Source: Deltaproteobacteria bacterium
Lineage (GTDB): Bacteria > Myxococcota_A > UBA9042 > PHBI01
Direction: 5' to 3'
Assembly: GCA_011526585.1 (NCBI GenBank)
Contig: WYBB01000243.1
Span: 17,922-81,921 of the forward strand
DNA length: 64,000 nucleotides
Shown in pieces: positions 9,292-18,620 of this stretch (the stretch's first letter is position 1; every line of letters starts with the position of its first letter). Under the pieces are notes generated by a model. The model saw only the letters and a list, made by a program, of their open reading frames with translations. It was not told the origin of the DNA and made no database searches. The position numbers and the translations under genes are program-made.

Positions 9292-10052
9292 GGTCGCGCC
9301 TCCGCGTGTGTCGCCAGGTGCTCGGCCAGACGCCCGCCGATCGCCCCGCTGAAGCTCCCCTGCACGAGCGCCCGAGCGCGCCCGTCGCCCCCGAACAAGA
9401 GCGTCTGCGGCAACGCCCCCGGCTCGCCGCGCCCCGCCAGGACCGGCGCCGTCGCCTCGCTCCAGGCGCCGTCCGGATCCGCCCGCAGCATCACCGCCGG
9501 CAGCGCCTGCGAGACCGGCTCGACCTCGGCGAGCATGTCCTCGACCACCGCCATGAGCGACTCCGGCCCCGCGACCTCGTCGAGCACGACCAGCACCAGC
9601 GCGACCCCACGCTCGCGCGAGAACCCGAAGAGCGCCGGCAGCTCGTCCGCGCAAGGCGCACACCACGACGCGATCAACGCGACCAGCGTCGCCTCGCTCG
9701 CCGAGAAGCGCGCCGCGCTCGTCGCCCCCGTCGCCACCTCCAACGCCATGCGATCGCGCGGTACCTCGAAGCGCGCGAGCGCCGCCGCCTCCTCGATCAC
9801 GATCGCGTCACGCTCATCTTCCGGCTCCGACTCCGCGCTCGGACCCGACCCCTGCACCACCGGCGTCGCCGCGCCCGCCTGCTCGGGGCTCGCCGCCCGC
9901 TCCGCGCTCACCTCGGGCGCGCGCGCCGCCACCTCGCGCGCGTTCGCGCCGCCGCCCGCGCCCCGCACCCCGACGTCGGAGGGCCTGGCGATCGCGATCA
10001 CCAGACCCACGCCGAGGATCGCAACCGTCGTCGGGGCGGGCACTCCGGGCAT
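9288..10052 (-). CDS. Membrane-anchored thioredoxin/TlpA-like protein (first gene of operon)
   Basis: This is a 254-residue protein. A hydrophobic segment at 8-23 is followed by a low-complexity Ala/Glu/Pro linker and a thioredoxin fold with the redox motif WCAPC at 130-134 and a cis-Pro context (GALPQTLLFGGDGR) near residue 220. This resembles TlpA/ResA-type periplasmic thiol-disulfide oxidoreductases. It is the promoter-proximal gene of the operon. The 132 bp upstream, before the GNAT stop, must hold the promoter, but I could not pick a convincing -35/-10 pair. It may keep cysteines of an exported partner reduced; the zinc-ribbon protein is one candidate if exported. The substrate is not known. 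Confidence 0.8.
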   Translation of the reverse strand: MPGVPAPTTVAILGVGLVIAIARPSDVGVRGAGGGANAREVAARAPEVSAERAASPEQAGAATPVVQGSGPSAESEPEDERDAIVIEEAAALARFEVPRDRMALEVATGATSAARFSASEATLVALIASWCAPCADELPALFGFSRERGVALVLVVLDEVAGPESLMAVVEDMLAEVEPVSQALPAVMLRADPDGAWSEATAPVLAGRGEPGALPQTLLFGGDGRARALVQGSFSGAIGGRLAEHLATHAEARP

Positions 10053-10184
10053 GATCTCCCTGGAGCCTCTTCGCGCGTCGACGGCGTCTTCGGCCCCACG
10101 CCCCGAACCAGCGAGCCCCCTCCGCCCATTCCCACGAGCGTCGAGCCACCCTGGCTGGCCCTCGCGACCCGCCGCTCAGCCGAC

Positions 10185-10718
10185 TCAGCTCACGAAGAGC
10201 TCCATCGCCACGTCGTCGAGGTACTGGCCCGGCGCGACCTTCACGCGCCGGCGCCACCGTCCCATCTCGGTGAAGCCGAACTTGCGGTAGAGCGCCTGCG
10301 CGCGCGCATTCGACGAGCGCACGTGGAGCTCGATCTTCTCGACGGCCGGGGCGCTCTTCGCCCACGCGATGAGACTGCCGAGCAACGCGCCGCCGACGCC
10401 CCGTCCCTGCCACCCGGGGTGCGCGACGAGGGTCAGGTGCACGACGTGTCGCACCGCGGCGAGCGCCAGCGGATCGAGCAGGCCGTGACCGACGATGCGC
10501 CCCTCCGCCTCCGCCACGAGGTAGCGCCCGTTGTCGGCGTGCGCGAGCGCCGCGATCTTCTGCGCGAAGCGCTCGTGCACGAGCTCGTGTGGCTGGGACA
10601 CGAGGAGCCCCGGCGTCTCGGCGATCGCGCGCTCCGCTTGCGCCAGCGCGGGCGCGTCCTCCACCTGTGCGGATCGGATCGTCAGCTCTGGGTCGTGCAT
10701 GCGAAAGCGGTAGCGCAA
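10185..10718 (-). CDS. GNAT family N-acetyltransferase
   Basis: This is a 177-residue, single-domain GNAT protein. Motif A, which binds the acetyl-CoA pyrophosphate, is visible as GWQGRGVGGALL, preceded by the beta-4 strand HVVHLTLVAHP. Motif B follows as NARAQALYRKFGF. The start could also be the second ATG (MHDPELTIR), six codons downstream. The gene stands alone, between the tubulin-like operon and a lipoprotein gene on the same strand. The substrate cannot be predicted. A RimI-like or small-molecule acetyltransferase are both possible. Confidence 0.85.
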   Translation of the reverse strand: MRYRFRMHDPELTIRSAQVEDAPALAQAERAIAETPGLLVSQPHELVHERFAQKIAALAHADNGRYLVAEAEGRIVGHGLLDPLALAAVRHVVHLTLVAHPGWQGRGVGGALLGSLIAWAKSAPAVEKIELHVRSSNARAQALYRKFGFTEMGRWRRRVKVAPGQYLDDVAMELFVS

Positions 10719-10794
10719 CTCGCCTCACGCTGGCAATCCCGCCGGCGCGCGAGGCCCGGGCTGGCCCCGGCACCTCGCTGCCATCGTCGCGCGC

Positions 10795-12690
10795 TCACTC
10801 CGCGGGCAACGGCCGCAAGCGCGCCGGCTTCGTCGACCACGCCGCGTCCTCGCACGAGACACACCCGAGCCCGACATAGAGATCGTAGGTCTCGGGCAGC
10901 CCCTCGACCGCCGGCGCCGTCACCTCCGCCGGCGCTGCCCCGCTCGCCGCCTCGACCGCGTGCGTGTAGGCCAGCGCCCACAGCGCCTGCGCCGCCGTCA
11001 CGCGCTTTTCCCCCACCGCGAAGACCCCCGGCATGAGCCCCGCCGGCCGCGGCGTCCATGCCGCCTCGCTCGGGATCGGCGCGCTCGCGATCCCCGCGAT
11101 CCGCCGCGCCAGCGCTCGGACCTCCTCCGCGGTCAGCGTCACCGCGCGCGCTGCGTCCTCGATCGCGTGCGGCCCGTAGAAGCGCGTCAGCTCCAGCGTC
11201 GCCGGCGCCCCGTCCGCCACAATCGCCCGCGCCAGGAGCCCGATCGCGTCGCGCAGCGAGTAGAACTCCCGCCCGTCGGACACGTAGCTCGGCGGTCGCT
11301 CACCCCAGTACGCTATCACCCAGCGTGCGATCACCTCGAGCTCGTCCGCCGTCACCTCGAAGAGGTCGTCGGGCGCGGCGATCGCCCGCAGCTCGTCCGG
11401 ACCGATGAAGCGGCTGCCCGGGTTGGCCGGCATGAAGGTCCCCGCCAGGTACCTGAGCCCCTCCTCCATGTTCTCATAATTACGAGCGATTTCGGCGGTC
11501 GTGTGCACCTGCGTCGGCGGCAGCGCCGGGCTCTCCGGGTGCGCGTAGCCGTACTGGGTCGGGCTCGTCTTCGCGTAGATGAACTTCGACGCGATCCCGC
11601 CGTTGAAGATCCGGATCCGCGTCGTATCGACACCCTCGATGCGCGCGCGCACCGCCTCGGCGCCGTCGTCGATCGACGACAGGTGCACGTCGTCGCGCCA
11701 GTCGCCGTCGTTGATGCGCAGGGTGTCGCCGACCCAGAAGACCCCGCCCGAGGTCTCGCCGCTGGGCGACAGGATCGTCATCAGCTCGCGCACGAGCGGC
11801 TCGAAGTCCGAGCCCCCCGGGGCGTGGTCGGAGAAGCCGAAGCCGATCGCCACCTCGGGCGCGCGCCGTCGGATCGCCCAGTGCCCGCCGCCATCCTCGA
11901 ACGGGCCGTTGCCCTCGCCGCCGACGAAGAGCCCCGAGTACACCTGGATCGACCCGAAGGTCTCCTGGATCCGGACGATCCCGCCCGCGCCCTCCGCCTC
12001 ACAGTCCCCGCTCGCGAGCTCACGCTCGCAGCTCACCCAATCATCGAACGCCTCGGCGATCGCCTCGAAGCTCGAGCCTTCGTCGAGCCCGTTCTGCGGT
12101 CGGTTCAGATAGGTCGGGTCGTGCTGGCCGTGATAGCCGAAGTGCACGCGCCCCCGCGTCGCGAGCGCGCGCAGCGACGCGACGATCCCGCCTTCGCCAT
12201 GGCGCTCGGCGATGGTGCGCGCGTCCGATCCCTGGAACTGCACCGTCCACTCCGGGTGCGTGTCGGGGTAGTCGCGCGCGATCGCCTCGAGGATCGGCGG
12301 AGTCGTGGTGTAGCGCGCCTCGCTGAGCGCGTGATTGAACGGGTCCTCGGTGTGCGTGAACAGGAAGACGTAGACCGGTTGCCCGGCCTCGCCCGGCGCG
12401 ACCAGGTCGGGCACCGGTCCGAGCTCGATCATGCCCGCATCCGCCGCATCCGCCGTATCCTCCGTCGCCGGCGCATCCTCCGTCGCCGGCGCATCGGTCT
12501 CGCCTTCCCCGCCCGCGTCTCCGATCTCCCGCGCGTCGAACCCGCGCCCGTCGAAGGTCTCGCGCACCCCCGCGTCCTCCACGTCCGCGCGCACGAGCGA
12601 CGCCTCGACGTCCTCCACCCCGATCGCCGCCTCATCGTCGCACCCGAGCAGCACCCACCCGAGCGCCATCATCACCCCGAATCCCCGCAT
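10795..12690 (-). CDS. Large lipoprotein of unknown function
   Basis: The protein has 631 residues from the ATG at 12690, which has a GGGGAAG ribosome binding site. The N-terminus is a lipoprotein signal (GWVLLGC, Cys at 17), followed by an acidic Ala/Asp/Thr-rich linker that includes a short tandem repeat (APATED twice). The mature part holds motifs such as FLFTHTEDPFNHAL and HFGYHGQHDPTY, with several His/Asp residues that could bind metal. It ends with a GCVSCED cysteine pair, which is not a CxxCH haem site. I do not recognise the family. An outer-surface or periplasmic role is inferred from the lipobox. Confidence 0.75.
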   Translation of the reverse strand: MRGFGVMMALGWVLLGCDDEAAIGVEDVEASLVRADVEDAGVRETFDGRGFDAREIGDAGGEGETDAPATEDAPATEDTADAADAGMIELGPVPDLVAPGEAGQPVYVFLFTHTEDPFNHALSEARYTTTPPILEAIARDYPDTHPEWTVQFQGSDARTIAERHGEGGIVASLRALATRGRVHFGYHGQHDPTYLNRPQNGLDEGSSFEAIAEAFDDWVSCERELASGDCEAEGAGGIVRIQETFGSIQVYSGLFVGGEGNGPFEDGGGHWAIRRRAPEVAIGFGFSDHAPGGSDFEPLVRELMTILSPSGETSGGVFWVGDTLRINDGDWRDDVHLSSIDDGAEAVRARIEGVDTTRIRIFNGGIASKFIYAKTSPTQYGYAHPESPALPPTQVHTTAEIARNYENMEEGLRYLAGTFMPANPGSRFIGPDELRAIAAPDDLFEVTADELEVIARWVIAYWGERPPSYVSDGREFYSLRDAIGLLARAIVADGAPATLELTRFYGPHAIEDAARAVTLTAEEVRALARRIAGIASAPIPSEAAWTPRPAGLMPGVFAVGEKRVTAAQALWALAYTHAVEAASGAAPAEVTAPAVEGLPETYDLYVGLGCVSCEDAAWSTKPARLRPLPAE

Positions 12691-12880
12691 CTTCACTTCC
12701 CCTCGTGTCTCGCGCGCTCGCCCGTCGAGCGCCCGAGCCCCACCAATGCAAGCCCGGATCCACGCCTCCGGTCCACGCGACATCGACCTCGCGCGCGCGC
12801 CCCTGTTCCCCGCGACGACACCAGCGTCTCCCCGAGGAGACACCTCGCCTCGTCGCGCCCCGCCGTGCTACGCCTCGACC

Positions 12881-13900
12881 GTGTTGCCCGCTGCCTTCAT
12901 CGAGCGCCTCGCCCAGGTCGTACCCGCCGATCGCCTCGACCCGGTGATCGCCTCCTTCGCGCTCGAAAAGCCCGCCTGCCTCTGGCTCAACCCGCTCATG
13001 GCCGCGCCGGCCGACACGCTCGCCGAGCTCGGCCGCGCCTTCCCCGCCGCGCACTTCACTCCGCTCCTCCCTTCGGCCGTCGTCGCGCACGACGCCGACC
13101 CCGCCGCGCTCGCCCGCGCGCCCGCCGTCACCGAGGGCCGCGCCTACCTCATCAATCCCTCGAGCCTCATCCCGCCGCTCGCGCTCGCGCCCACCCCAGA
13201 CGACGCCGTGCTCGATCTCTGCGCCGCGCCCGGCGGCAAGACGCTCCAGCTCGCCGCCGCGCTCGCCTCCGATCCCGCGCACCCCGTCACCGGCCACCTC
13301 GCCGCGGTCGAGGCGGTCAGGCCGCGCTTCTTCAAGCTGCGCGCGATCCTCGATCGCTACTGCGCCCTGAAGAACCCCGGCGTGCGCCTTTTCATGAAGG
13401 ACGGCCGCGCCGTCGGCGGCGCCGTGCCCGAGCGCTTCGACAAGATCCTCCTCGACGCGCCCTGCTCCTCCGAGGCGCGCTTCGACGCCGCCGACGCCGA
13501 CAGCTCCCGCCACTGGAGCCCGCGCAAGGTCGCCGAGTGCGCCCACAAGCAGCGCGCGCTCTTGCGCTCCGCGCTCGCCGCCCTCAAGGTCGGCGGCACG
13601 CTCGTCTATTGCACCTGCAGCTTCTCGCTCGAAGAGAACGAGCACGCCGTCAACGACGTGCTCGCCGAGCTCGACGGCGCCGTCGTCCCGATCCCGACCC
13701 CAGTACCCGCGCTCGCCCCGGACGCGCCCGCCTCGCAGATCCCCGCGATCCCCGGCCTCGCCGGCCTCACCGCCGCCTGGCGCATCCTGCCCGACGCCCT
13801 CTTCGACGGCTTCTTCCTCGTGCGCCTCGAGAAGCGCGCACCGCTTCCCATGCCCGCGCCGCGCGAAGGTCCCGCACGCGCCCGCCCGCGTCCACGGTGA
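12881..13900 (+). CDS. RsmB/RsmF-type (Nol1/Nop2/Sun) rRNA m5C methyltransferase
   Basis: This 339-residue protein has the SAM-binding motif I DLCAAPGGKT (112-121), motif IV DAPCSS (catalytic-release Cys195) and motif VI VYCTCSFS (nucleophile Cys246). The two cysteines define RNA cytosine-5 methyltransferases. The N-terminal part is short, as in RsmF/YebU-like or archaeal-type members without an NusB domain. The GTG at 12881 is preferred because the reading upstream of it overlaps the 5' end of the divergent lipoprotein gene. The target is probably 16S rRNA, but the exact cytosine cannot be read from sequence. Confidence 0.85.
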   Translation: MLPAAFIERLAQVVPADRLDPVIASFALEKPACLWLNPLMAAPADTLAELGRAFPAAHFTPLLPSAVVAHDADPAALARAPAVTEGRAYLINPSSLIPPLALAPTPDDAVLDLCAAPGGKTLQLAAALASDPAHPVTGHLAAVEAVRPRFFKLRAILDRYCALKNPGVRLFMKDGRAVGGAVPERFDKILLDAPCSSEARFDAADADSSRHWSPRKVAECAHKQRALLRSALAALKVGGTLVYCTCSFSLEENEHAVNDVLAELDGAVVPIPTPVPALAPDAPASQIPAIPGLAGLTAAWRILPDALFDGFFLVRLEKRAPLPMPAPREGPARARPRPR

Positions 13901-14076
13901 TTGTCCATCCGCGGGCGGCCTACGCCGACCCTCTACCGACCTCCGTGGGACGCCGCGGGTAACGTTTCGCGGCGACCCGGACCGCTCGAGGCAATCCATT
14001 GTCGACTCTTCGTCGGCCAACGCGCGTCTGCGTGTTACCCTCTGCCACGACGGAGTCTACCAGAGCGGAGGTAGCG

Positions 14077-15585
14077 GTGAGACGTACACTCGGGATACAG
14101 CTGATGGCATTTCTCTTCAGTGTGAGCTGCGCAGAGCACGTCTCCCCCGACGGCGACCGGGCCACCTCGCGGCTTGCCATCGCCGTGTCCGCCCTCGAGC
14201 TCGAGACCGTCAGCGACGCTTGCTACAATCTGATCGCGCGCAACGGGGCCGGCGACGTCGTGTGGGACCAGACCGGAATCTGCGCGGACCAGTTCGGAGA
14301 TGGCGTCGCCGCGCTCAGCTATGTCGGCTCATGTGACGCGTCTCAGCCGCAGCACACGGTCACCCTCGAGCTCGTGGGGCTGTATCTCGGAGACGATGGG
14401 ACCGACCCGATCGACACGGACGCCTACGTCAATCCCTGCCCGGTCGGCGACGGCTGTACCCAGCCGGCGACCTGCGTCGACAACGCCGACGTCCCCGTCA
14501 CGTTCACCCTCACGGTCATGCGGCGCGCCAGCCAGGGCTTCTTCGACATCGCCGTCAATTTCAGCGACCTGTTCTGCTCTGCGAAGTTCGACTGCAAACG
14601 CGACGTGGACGGGGTCGAAACACCGCTCCTGCTCGCGTTCGATCCGTCCACGGGCGAGCGCGTCGACACGGCCGTTCTGGGTCTCGCGTGTACAGGCGGA
14701 CCGGACAGCGACACCCACGTCTACTTGCAGAACCCGGTCCTCGACTGCGGCAGCCCCGTCGTCATCGACCTCGGTGGAGCCGAAGCCGGCAACCTCTTCA
14801 CCAGCTCGGAACCAGCGCCATCGCCGCTGGTCCAGGTCATGACGTTTCGCGGCGTCGAGCTCCTCGAGAGCGGCGGAGCGAGCGCGGACAAGATCTATTT
14901 CAACGTCGCGTTCGGCGTGGACTTCGAGCGGGCGACCGGCCCGTGTACCCTCAGCACGACCGCGACGGTCTCCTCCGGACCGCTCGAGGACTTCACGACA
15001 CCAGCCTACTCGGCCTATCCGGTGATCGAGTACCAGATCCCCTTCGTCGGCCCCGACGCGGACGACTTCGCGTGCGTGCGCTGGCCGCTCGACGGCCCCG
15101 ACAATGGCCCCGACGCCGGCGTGGCGACCGTCTACCTCGACGCGAACGATCCCCGGACCTTCGATGTCGTCGTCTTCCAGGAGCCCGACGGCGTTCTCGG
15201 CTTCGACACCCGTTGTGTCGGCGGCGATTGTGCGTCGCCGGCCGGCTTGACCTTCGCCGGCTTCGATTGGTACCTCGGCGCACCGGGTCAGAACTGCAGC
15301 CAGGCCTGCGCCGACCAGGGTCTCGCCTGCGTCGACCTCGTCGCCGCCAACTACGTCGAGGCGAGCTGCTCTCCCGCGGACTCGATCTGCGCCAACTTCT
15401 TCCCGGACCTGCCGTGTGCCGCCGACGGCGACGGCCCTCGGGTCAGCTATGACTACACGTACACCGGGACCGAGTTCGAGTTCCACGATCCCATCCAGTG
15501 CCGCTATCGCAACTGGAACTACCCGGCGATGACGTGCAGCTACTCGGCCGGCGCGACCGTCGCCCACTTCTGCGCTTGCGAGTGA
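14077..15585 (+). CDS. Cys-rich secreted or lipoprotein of unknown function
   Basis: The protein has 502 residues from a GTG at 14077, which follows a GGAGG site at 14066-14070. The N-terminus looks like an export signal ending in FSVSC, an imperfect lipobox. The mature protein is rich in Cys, Asp and Gly, with beta-rich segments and a C-terminal region with about a dozen cysteines (NCSQACADQ, CSPADSIC, HFCACE), which suggests disulfide-bonded extracellular modules. Third positions carry visibly more A and T than those of neighbouring genes, consistent with a rapidly evolving or acquired surface protein. I know no family for it. Confidence 0.75.
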   Translation: MRRTLGIQLMAFLFSVSCAEHVSPDGDRATSRLAIAVSALELETVSDACYNLIARNGAGDVVWDQTGICADQFGDGVAALSYVGSCDASQPQHTVTLELVGLYLGDDGTDPIDTDAYVNPCPVGDGCTQPATCVDNADVPVTFTLTVMRRASQGFFDIAVNFSDLFCSAKFDCKRDVDGVETPLLLAFDPSTGERVDTAVLGLACTGGPDSDTHVYLQNPVLDCGSPVVIDLGGAEAGNLFTSSEPAPSPLVQVMTFRGVELLESGGASADKIYFNVAFGVDFERATGPCTLSTTATVSSGPLEDFTTPAYSAYPVIEYQIPFVGPDADDFACVRWPLDGPDNGPDAGVATVYLDANDPRTFDVVVFQEPDGVLGFDTRCVGGDCASPAGLTFAGFDWYLGAPGQNCSQACADQGLACVDLVAANYVEASCSPADSICANFFPDLPCAADGDGPRVSYDYTYTGTEFEFHDPIQCRYRNWNYPAMTCSYSAGATVAHFCACE

Positions 15586-15657
15586 ACGAGAGCGCCTCGA
15601 GCGCAGCGGATCCCGCTTCGGCCGCAACGCGACCGGCGACGTCACCCGCACCCTCGA

Positions 15658-17169
15658 TCAATACGCCCGCGCGAACACGATCCGCTTCTGCCCGGGGCGC
15701 CCGGTGAAGATGCAGGTCCCGAGCTCATCGTTGTCGTCGAGGGGGATGCAGCGCGCGCTCACCTTGAGCTCCTTCAGGCGCTCGGCGTACGCCGGGTCGT
15801 CGGCCGCGAACGCCCACGCGAAGCCGCCCGGCTGGTCCTCGGCGAAGAACGCCTCGAAGTCCGCCGCGCTCTCGATGCGCACCGTCGCCGCCTCGCGGAA
15901 CGCCAGCGCCCGCTGATAGAGGTTGTCCTGGATCTCGCCGAGCAGCCCCGCCACGCTCGCGACGAACGCCGCGCGCCCCATCGCGACCTTGTCCTTGGGC
16001 CCCTTGTCGCGCCGCCCCATGAAGACCGCGTCGTTGGCGATGTCGCGCGGCCCGACCTCCAGCCGCACCGGCACGCCCCGCTTGATCTGCTCCCAGGTAC
16101 GCTCGCCGCCGTTCATGTCGCGCGCGTCGACCAGCACACGCACCGGTTCGCCGTCGTAGCGCTGCGCCTTGAGCTCCGCCTCGAGCGCGCGGCAGTACGC
16201 CATCACGCTCGCCTCCTCCTCGGGCTTCCTCCAGATCGGCACGATCACCACGTGCTTGGGCGCCAGCCTGGGCGGCAGCACCAGCCCGTCGTCGTCGCCG
16301 TGGGTCATGATCAGCGCCCCGATGAGCCGCGTCGACACGCCCCACGACGTCGTCCACACGTGCTCCAGCGCGCCGGTCTTCGTCTGGAACTTGATGTCCT
16401 GCGCCTTGGCGAAGTTCTGCCCCAGGAAGTGCGAGGTGCCGGCCTGCAGGGCCTTGTTGTCCTGCATCATCGCCTCGATCGTGTACGTCTCGACCGCGCC
16501 CGGGAAGCGCTCGGCCGCCGTCTTCTTGCCCGGCAGCACCGGCATCGCCATGTACTCGCGCGCGAAGGTCGCGTAGACCCCGAGCATCCTCTCGGTCTCC
16601 TCGATCGCCTCCTCCGCCGTCGCGTGGCAGGTGTGCCCCTCCTGCCACAAGAACTCCGCCGTCCTCAGGAAGAGGCGCGTGCGCAGCTCCCAGCGCATCA
16701 CGTTCGCCCACTGGTTGATCAAGAGCGGCAGGTCCCGATAGCTCTGCACCCACTGCGCGAACATCGCCCCGATGATCGTCTCCGAGGTCGGCCGGATGAT
16801 GAACGGCTCCTCCAGCTCACCCGCCGGCACCAGCCCGCCGTCCGGCCCCGCCTCCAACCGGTGGTGCGTCACCACCGCGCACTCCTTGGCGAAGCCCTCG
16901 ACGTGCTCGGCCTCCTTCTCGAGGAAGCTCTTCGGGATCAAGAGCGGGAAGTACGCGTTGACGTGCCCGGTCTCCTTGAACATCCCGTCCAGCACCTTCT
17001 GGATGTTCTCCCAGAGCGCGTAGCCCCACGGCTTGATCACCATGCACCCGCGCACCGGCGAGACCTCGGCCATGTCCGCCGCGCGCACGACCTGCTGGTA
17101 CCACTCCGGGTAGTCGACCGCTCGGGTCGGGGTGATCGCCGTCTTCGCCTGAGCCTGCGGATTTGCCAT
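15658..17169 (-). CDS. proS: Prolyl-tRNA synthetase, archaeal/eukaryal (short) type
   Basis: The protein has 503 residues from the ATG at 17169 (MANPQ); a GTG nine codons upstream is an alternative. Class II motif 1 lies around VRGCMVIKPWGYALWE, motif 2 around RPTSET with the following RTAEFLWQEGHT, and motif 3 around LIMTHGDDDGL. There is no room for the YbaK-type editing insertion found in the long bacterial form. The C-terminus ends in a lone Tyr (FARAY), as in archaeal/eukaryal-type ProRS. It charges tRNA-Pro in the cytoplasm. It may be the organism's sole ProRS, since this short type is common in several bacterial groups. Confidence 0.93.
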   Translation of the reverse strand: MANPQAQAKTAITPTRAVDYPEWYQQVVRAADMAEVSPVRGCMVIKPWGYALWENIQKVLDGMFKETGHVNAYFPLLIPKSFLEKEAEHVEGFAKECAVVTHHRLEAGPDGGLVPAGELEEPFIIRPTSETIIGAMFAQWVQSYRDLPLLINQWANVMRWELRTRLFLRTAEFLWQEGHTCHATAEEAIEETERMLGVYATFAREYMAMPVLPGKKTAAERFPGAVETYTIEAMMQDNKALQAGTSHFLGQNFAKAQDIKFQTKTGALEHVWTTSWGVSTRLIGALIMTHGDDDGLVLPPRLAPKHVVIVPIWRKPEEEASVMAYCRALEAELKAQRYDGEPVRVLVDARDMNGGERTWEQIKRGVPVRLEVGPRDIANDAVFMGRRDKGPKDKVAMGRAAFVASVAGLLGEIQDNLYQRALAFREAATVRIESAADFEAFFAEDQPGGFAWAFAADDPAYAERLKELKVSARCIPLDDNDELGTCIFTGRPGQKRIVFARAY

Positions 17170-17272
17170 CGTCGTCGTCCTCGCCGCGTCCTTCACGCGG
17201 CGCGTGCTCTACGACGTTTTTCGATCCGCTCCAAGCCTTACCGCGACCGCCTCGTCCCCACGCGCCCGCGCG

Positions 17273-17908
17273 TCAATAGGGCTCGAACGGCGGCCGCGCC
17301 CGCTGCACGAAGCTCGTCACGCTCGGCCGCTCCCACTGCGCGCGCGCGTACTCGTGCAGGCCATCCGGCAGCACGTCCCCGTTCAAGATCAACCGGTGCA
17401 GCATGAAGCCCAGATCGGCGTCGGCGATCGACCAGCTCTTGAACAAGCTCGTCGCGCCCGCCGGCACGAGCCGCGACGCCACCGCGACCAGCTTGTCGGC
17501 CGAGTTCTGCCCCCGCGTCGACAGCGGCTTCTTCGCGCGCTCGTAGAACATCGTCGAGGTCGGCCGCTCTTCGCGCAGCGCCATCAGATCACTGCGCAAC
17601 CACGCCATGACCTGCCGCGCGCGCGCGCGCTCCTCGGGGTGCGCCGGGAAGAGCCGCGGCCCGTCGAACGCCTCGTCGACGTACTCGGCGATCGCGCTCG
17701 ACTCGGCCAGCGTGAAGTCGCCGTGCTCCAGCATCGGCACCCGCCCGGTGATCGAGCGCTTGAGGTAGGCCTCCTGCTTGTGCTCCGCGTCGCCGAGCGA
17801 GAGCTCGACCACGTCGTAGGCCACGCCCTTCTCCTCGAGCGCGACATACGCGGTGAACGCGTAGGGACTGATCCAGAAGCGATCGACGTACAACGTGCAT
17901 TCGGCCAT
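17273..17908 (-). CDS. yfcF: YfcF-like glutathione S-transferase
   Basis: This 211-residue protein is colinear with E. coli YfcF. Shared stretches include SPYAFTAYVALEEKG, the glutathione-binding VPML...LAESSAIAEY of the thioredoxin-like half, and the diagnostic AWLRSDLMALREERPT followed by WSIADADLGFMLHRL in the helical half. YfcF proteins use a Ser/Thr region rather than Tyr near the N-terminus, and here the matching stretch is RFWISPY. Likely roles are glutathione-dependent peroxidase or disulfide-bond reductase activity in oxidative stress. It lies between proS and a DUF3105 lipoprotein gene on the same strand. Confidence 0.9.
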   Translation of the reverse strand: MAECTLYVDRFWISPYAFTAYVALEEKGVAYDVVELSLGDAEHKQEAYLKRSITGRVPMLEHGDFTLAESSAIAEYVDEAFDGPRLFPAHPEERARARQVMAWLRSDLMALREERPTSTMFYERAKKPLSTRGQNSADKLVAVASRLVPAGATSLFKSWSIADADLGFMLHRLILNGDVLPDGLHEYARAQWERPSVTSFVQRARPPFEPY

Positions 17909-17935
17909 GACGGTCTCGCTCTCGCTGGTCTCTAC

Positions 17936-18610
17936 TCAGTGACCGATCCACCCGGTCGCGTAGCTCCCATCCGATGCCACGTCTTCGGGCGCAGCGCGAT
18001 AGCGCGCGTCGATAAAACTCTGCAACGAAGCGTTGACCTCGTCGTCGAGGCACTCCGCCTCCCACACCGCCTGCCACGCCACCACCGCCACGACGCTCGG
18101 TAACCCGGGGTACGGCGTCATCACCCAGCGGAACGGCCCGCCCTCGTCCTCGGCCTGCGCGCGCGCAAACTCCCTGAGCGACGCGATCACGCTCTCGCTC
18201 GCGCACGGGTCATAGAGGAACGCGATCCCCCCGTGCTCGAGGTTGTGCAGCCACCGCTGCGGCGGCAGGTAGTCGTACTCGCCCCAGCGCGCCCACGCCG
18301 GCCGGTGGTCGCCCGACGACGGCGGCACCTCCTCATAGGTGATCGGCGTGCCGTCGGGGATGTGCGCCTGGCCGAGGTTGTCGCGCTCACTCACCGTCGC
18401 CGGCCCGCAACTCATCGCCACCGGGATCCGCCCGCCCGTGCACTGCGCGTCTATCCGATCGATGTCGCTCTCACCGATCTCGCCGCCCGTCATCTCGCCG
18501 CCCGCGTCGCCGGTCTCGCGCGCGTCGCTCGCGTCGACCCCCGGCTCGTCCTCCAGGCACCCGAGCCCCGCGCTCACCGTTACCACCAGCATCCCGATCC
18601 ACGTCTTCAT
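17936..18610 (-). CDS. DUF3105 lipoprotein
   Basis: This 224-residue protein has a lipobox GLGC at residues 15-18 and an acidic linker. The DUF3105 core is recognisable from its conserved motifs: a PPSSGDHRPAWARWGEYDY block followed by LHNLEHGGIAFLYDPC. The conserved His residues of these motifs could form a metal or haem site, but the family function is not established. It follows sbcC by only 10 bp on the same strand and could be read through from the repair operon, although its function looks unrelated. Confidence 0.85.
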   Translation of the reverse strand: MKTWIGMLVVTVSAGLGCLEDEPGVDASDARETGDAGGEMTGGEIGESDIDRIDAQCTGGRIPVAMSCGPATVSERDNLGQAHIPDGTPITYEEVPPSSGDHRPAWARWGEYDYLPPQRWLHNLEHGGIAFLYDPCASESVIASLREFARAQAEDEGGPFRWVMTPYPGLPSVVAVVAWQAVWEAECLDDEVNASLQSFIDARYRAAPEDVASDGSYATGWIGH

Positions 18611-18620
18611 GACACCTCGC

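Noticed and set aside
12428..12530. Short tandem repeats as a possible minisatellite
   Set aside because: They encode an in-frame APATED linker repeat of a lipoprotein and need no other explanation.
12431..12880. Long N-terminal extension of the rRNA methyltransferase
   Set aside because: It lies antisense to the 5' end of the lipoprotein gene, is Ser/Ala/Arg-rich and is outside the methyltransferase alignment.
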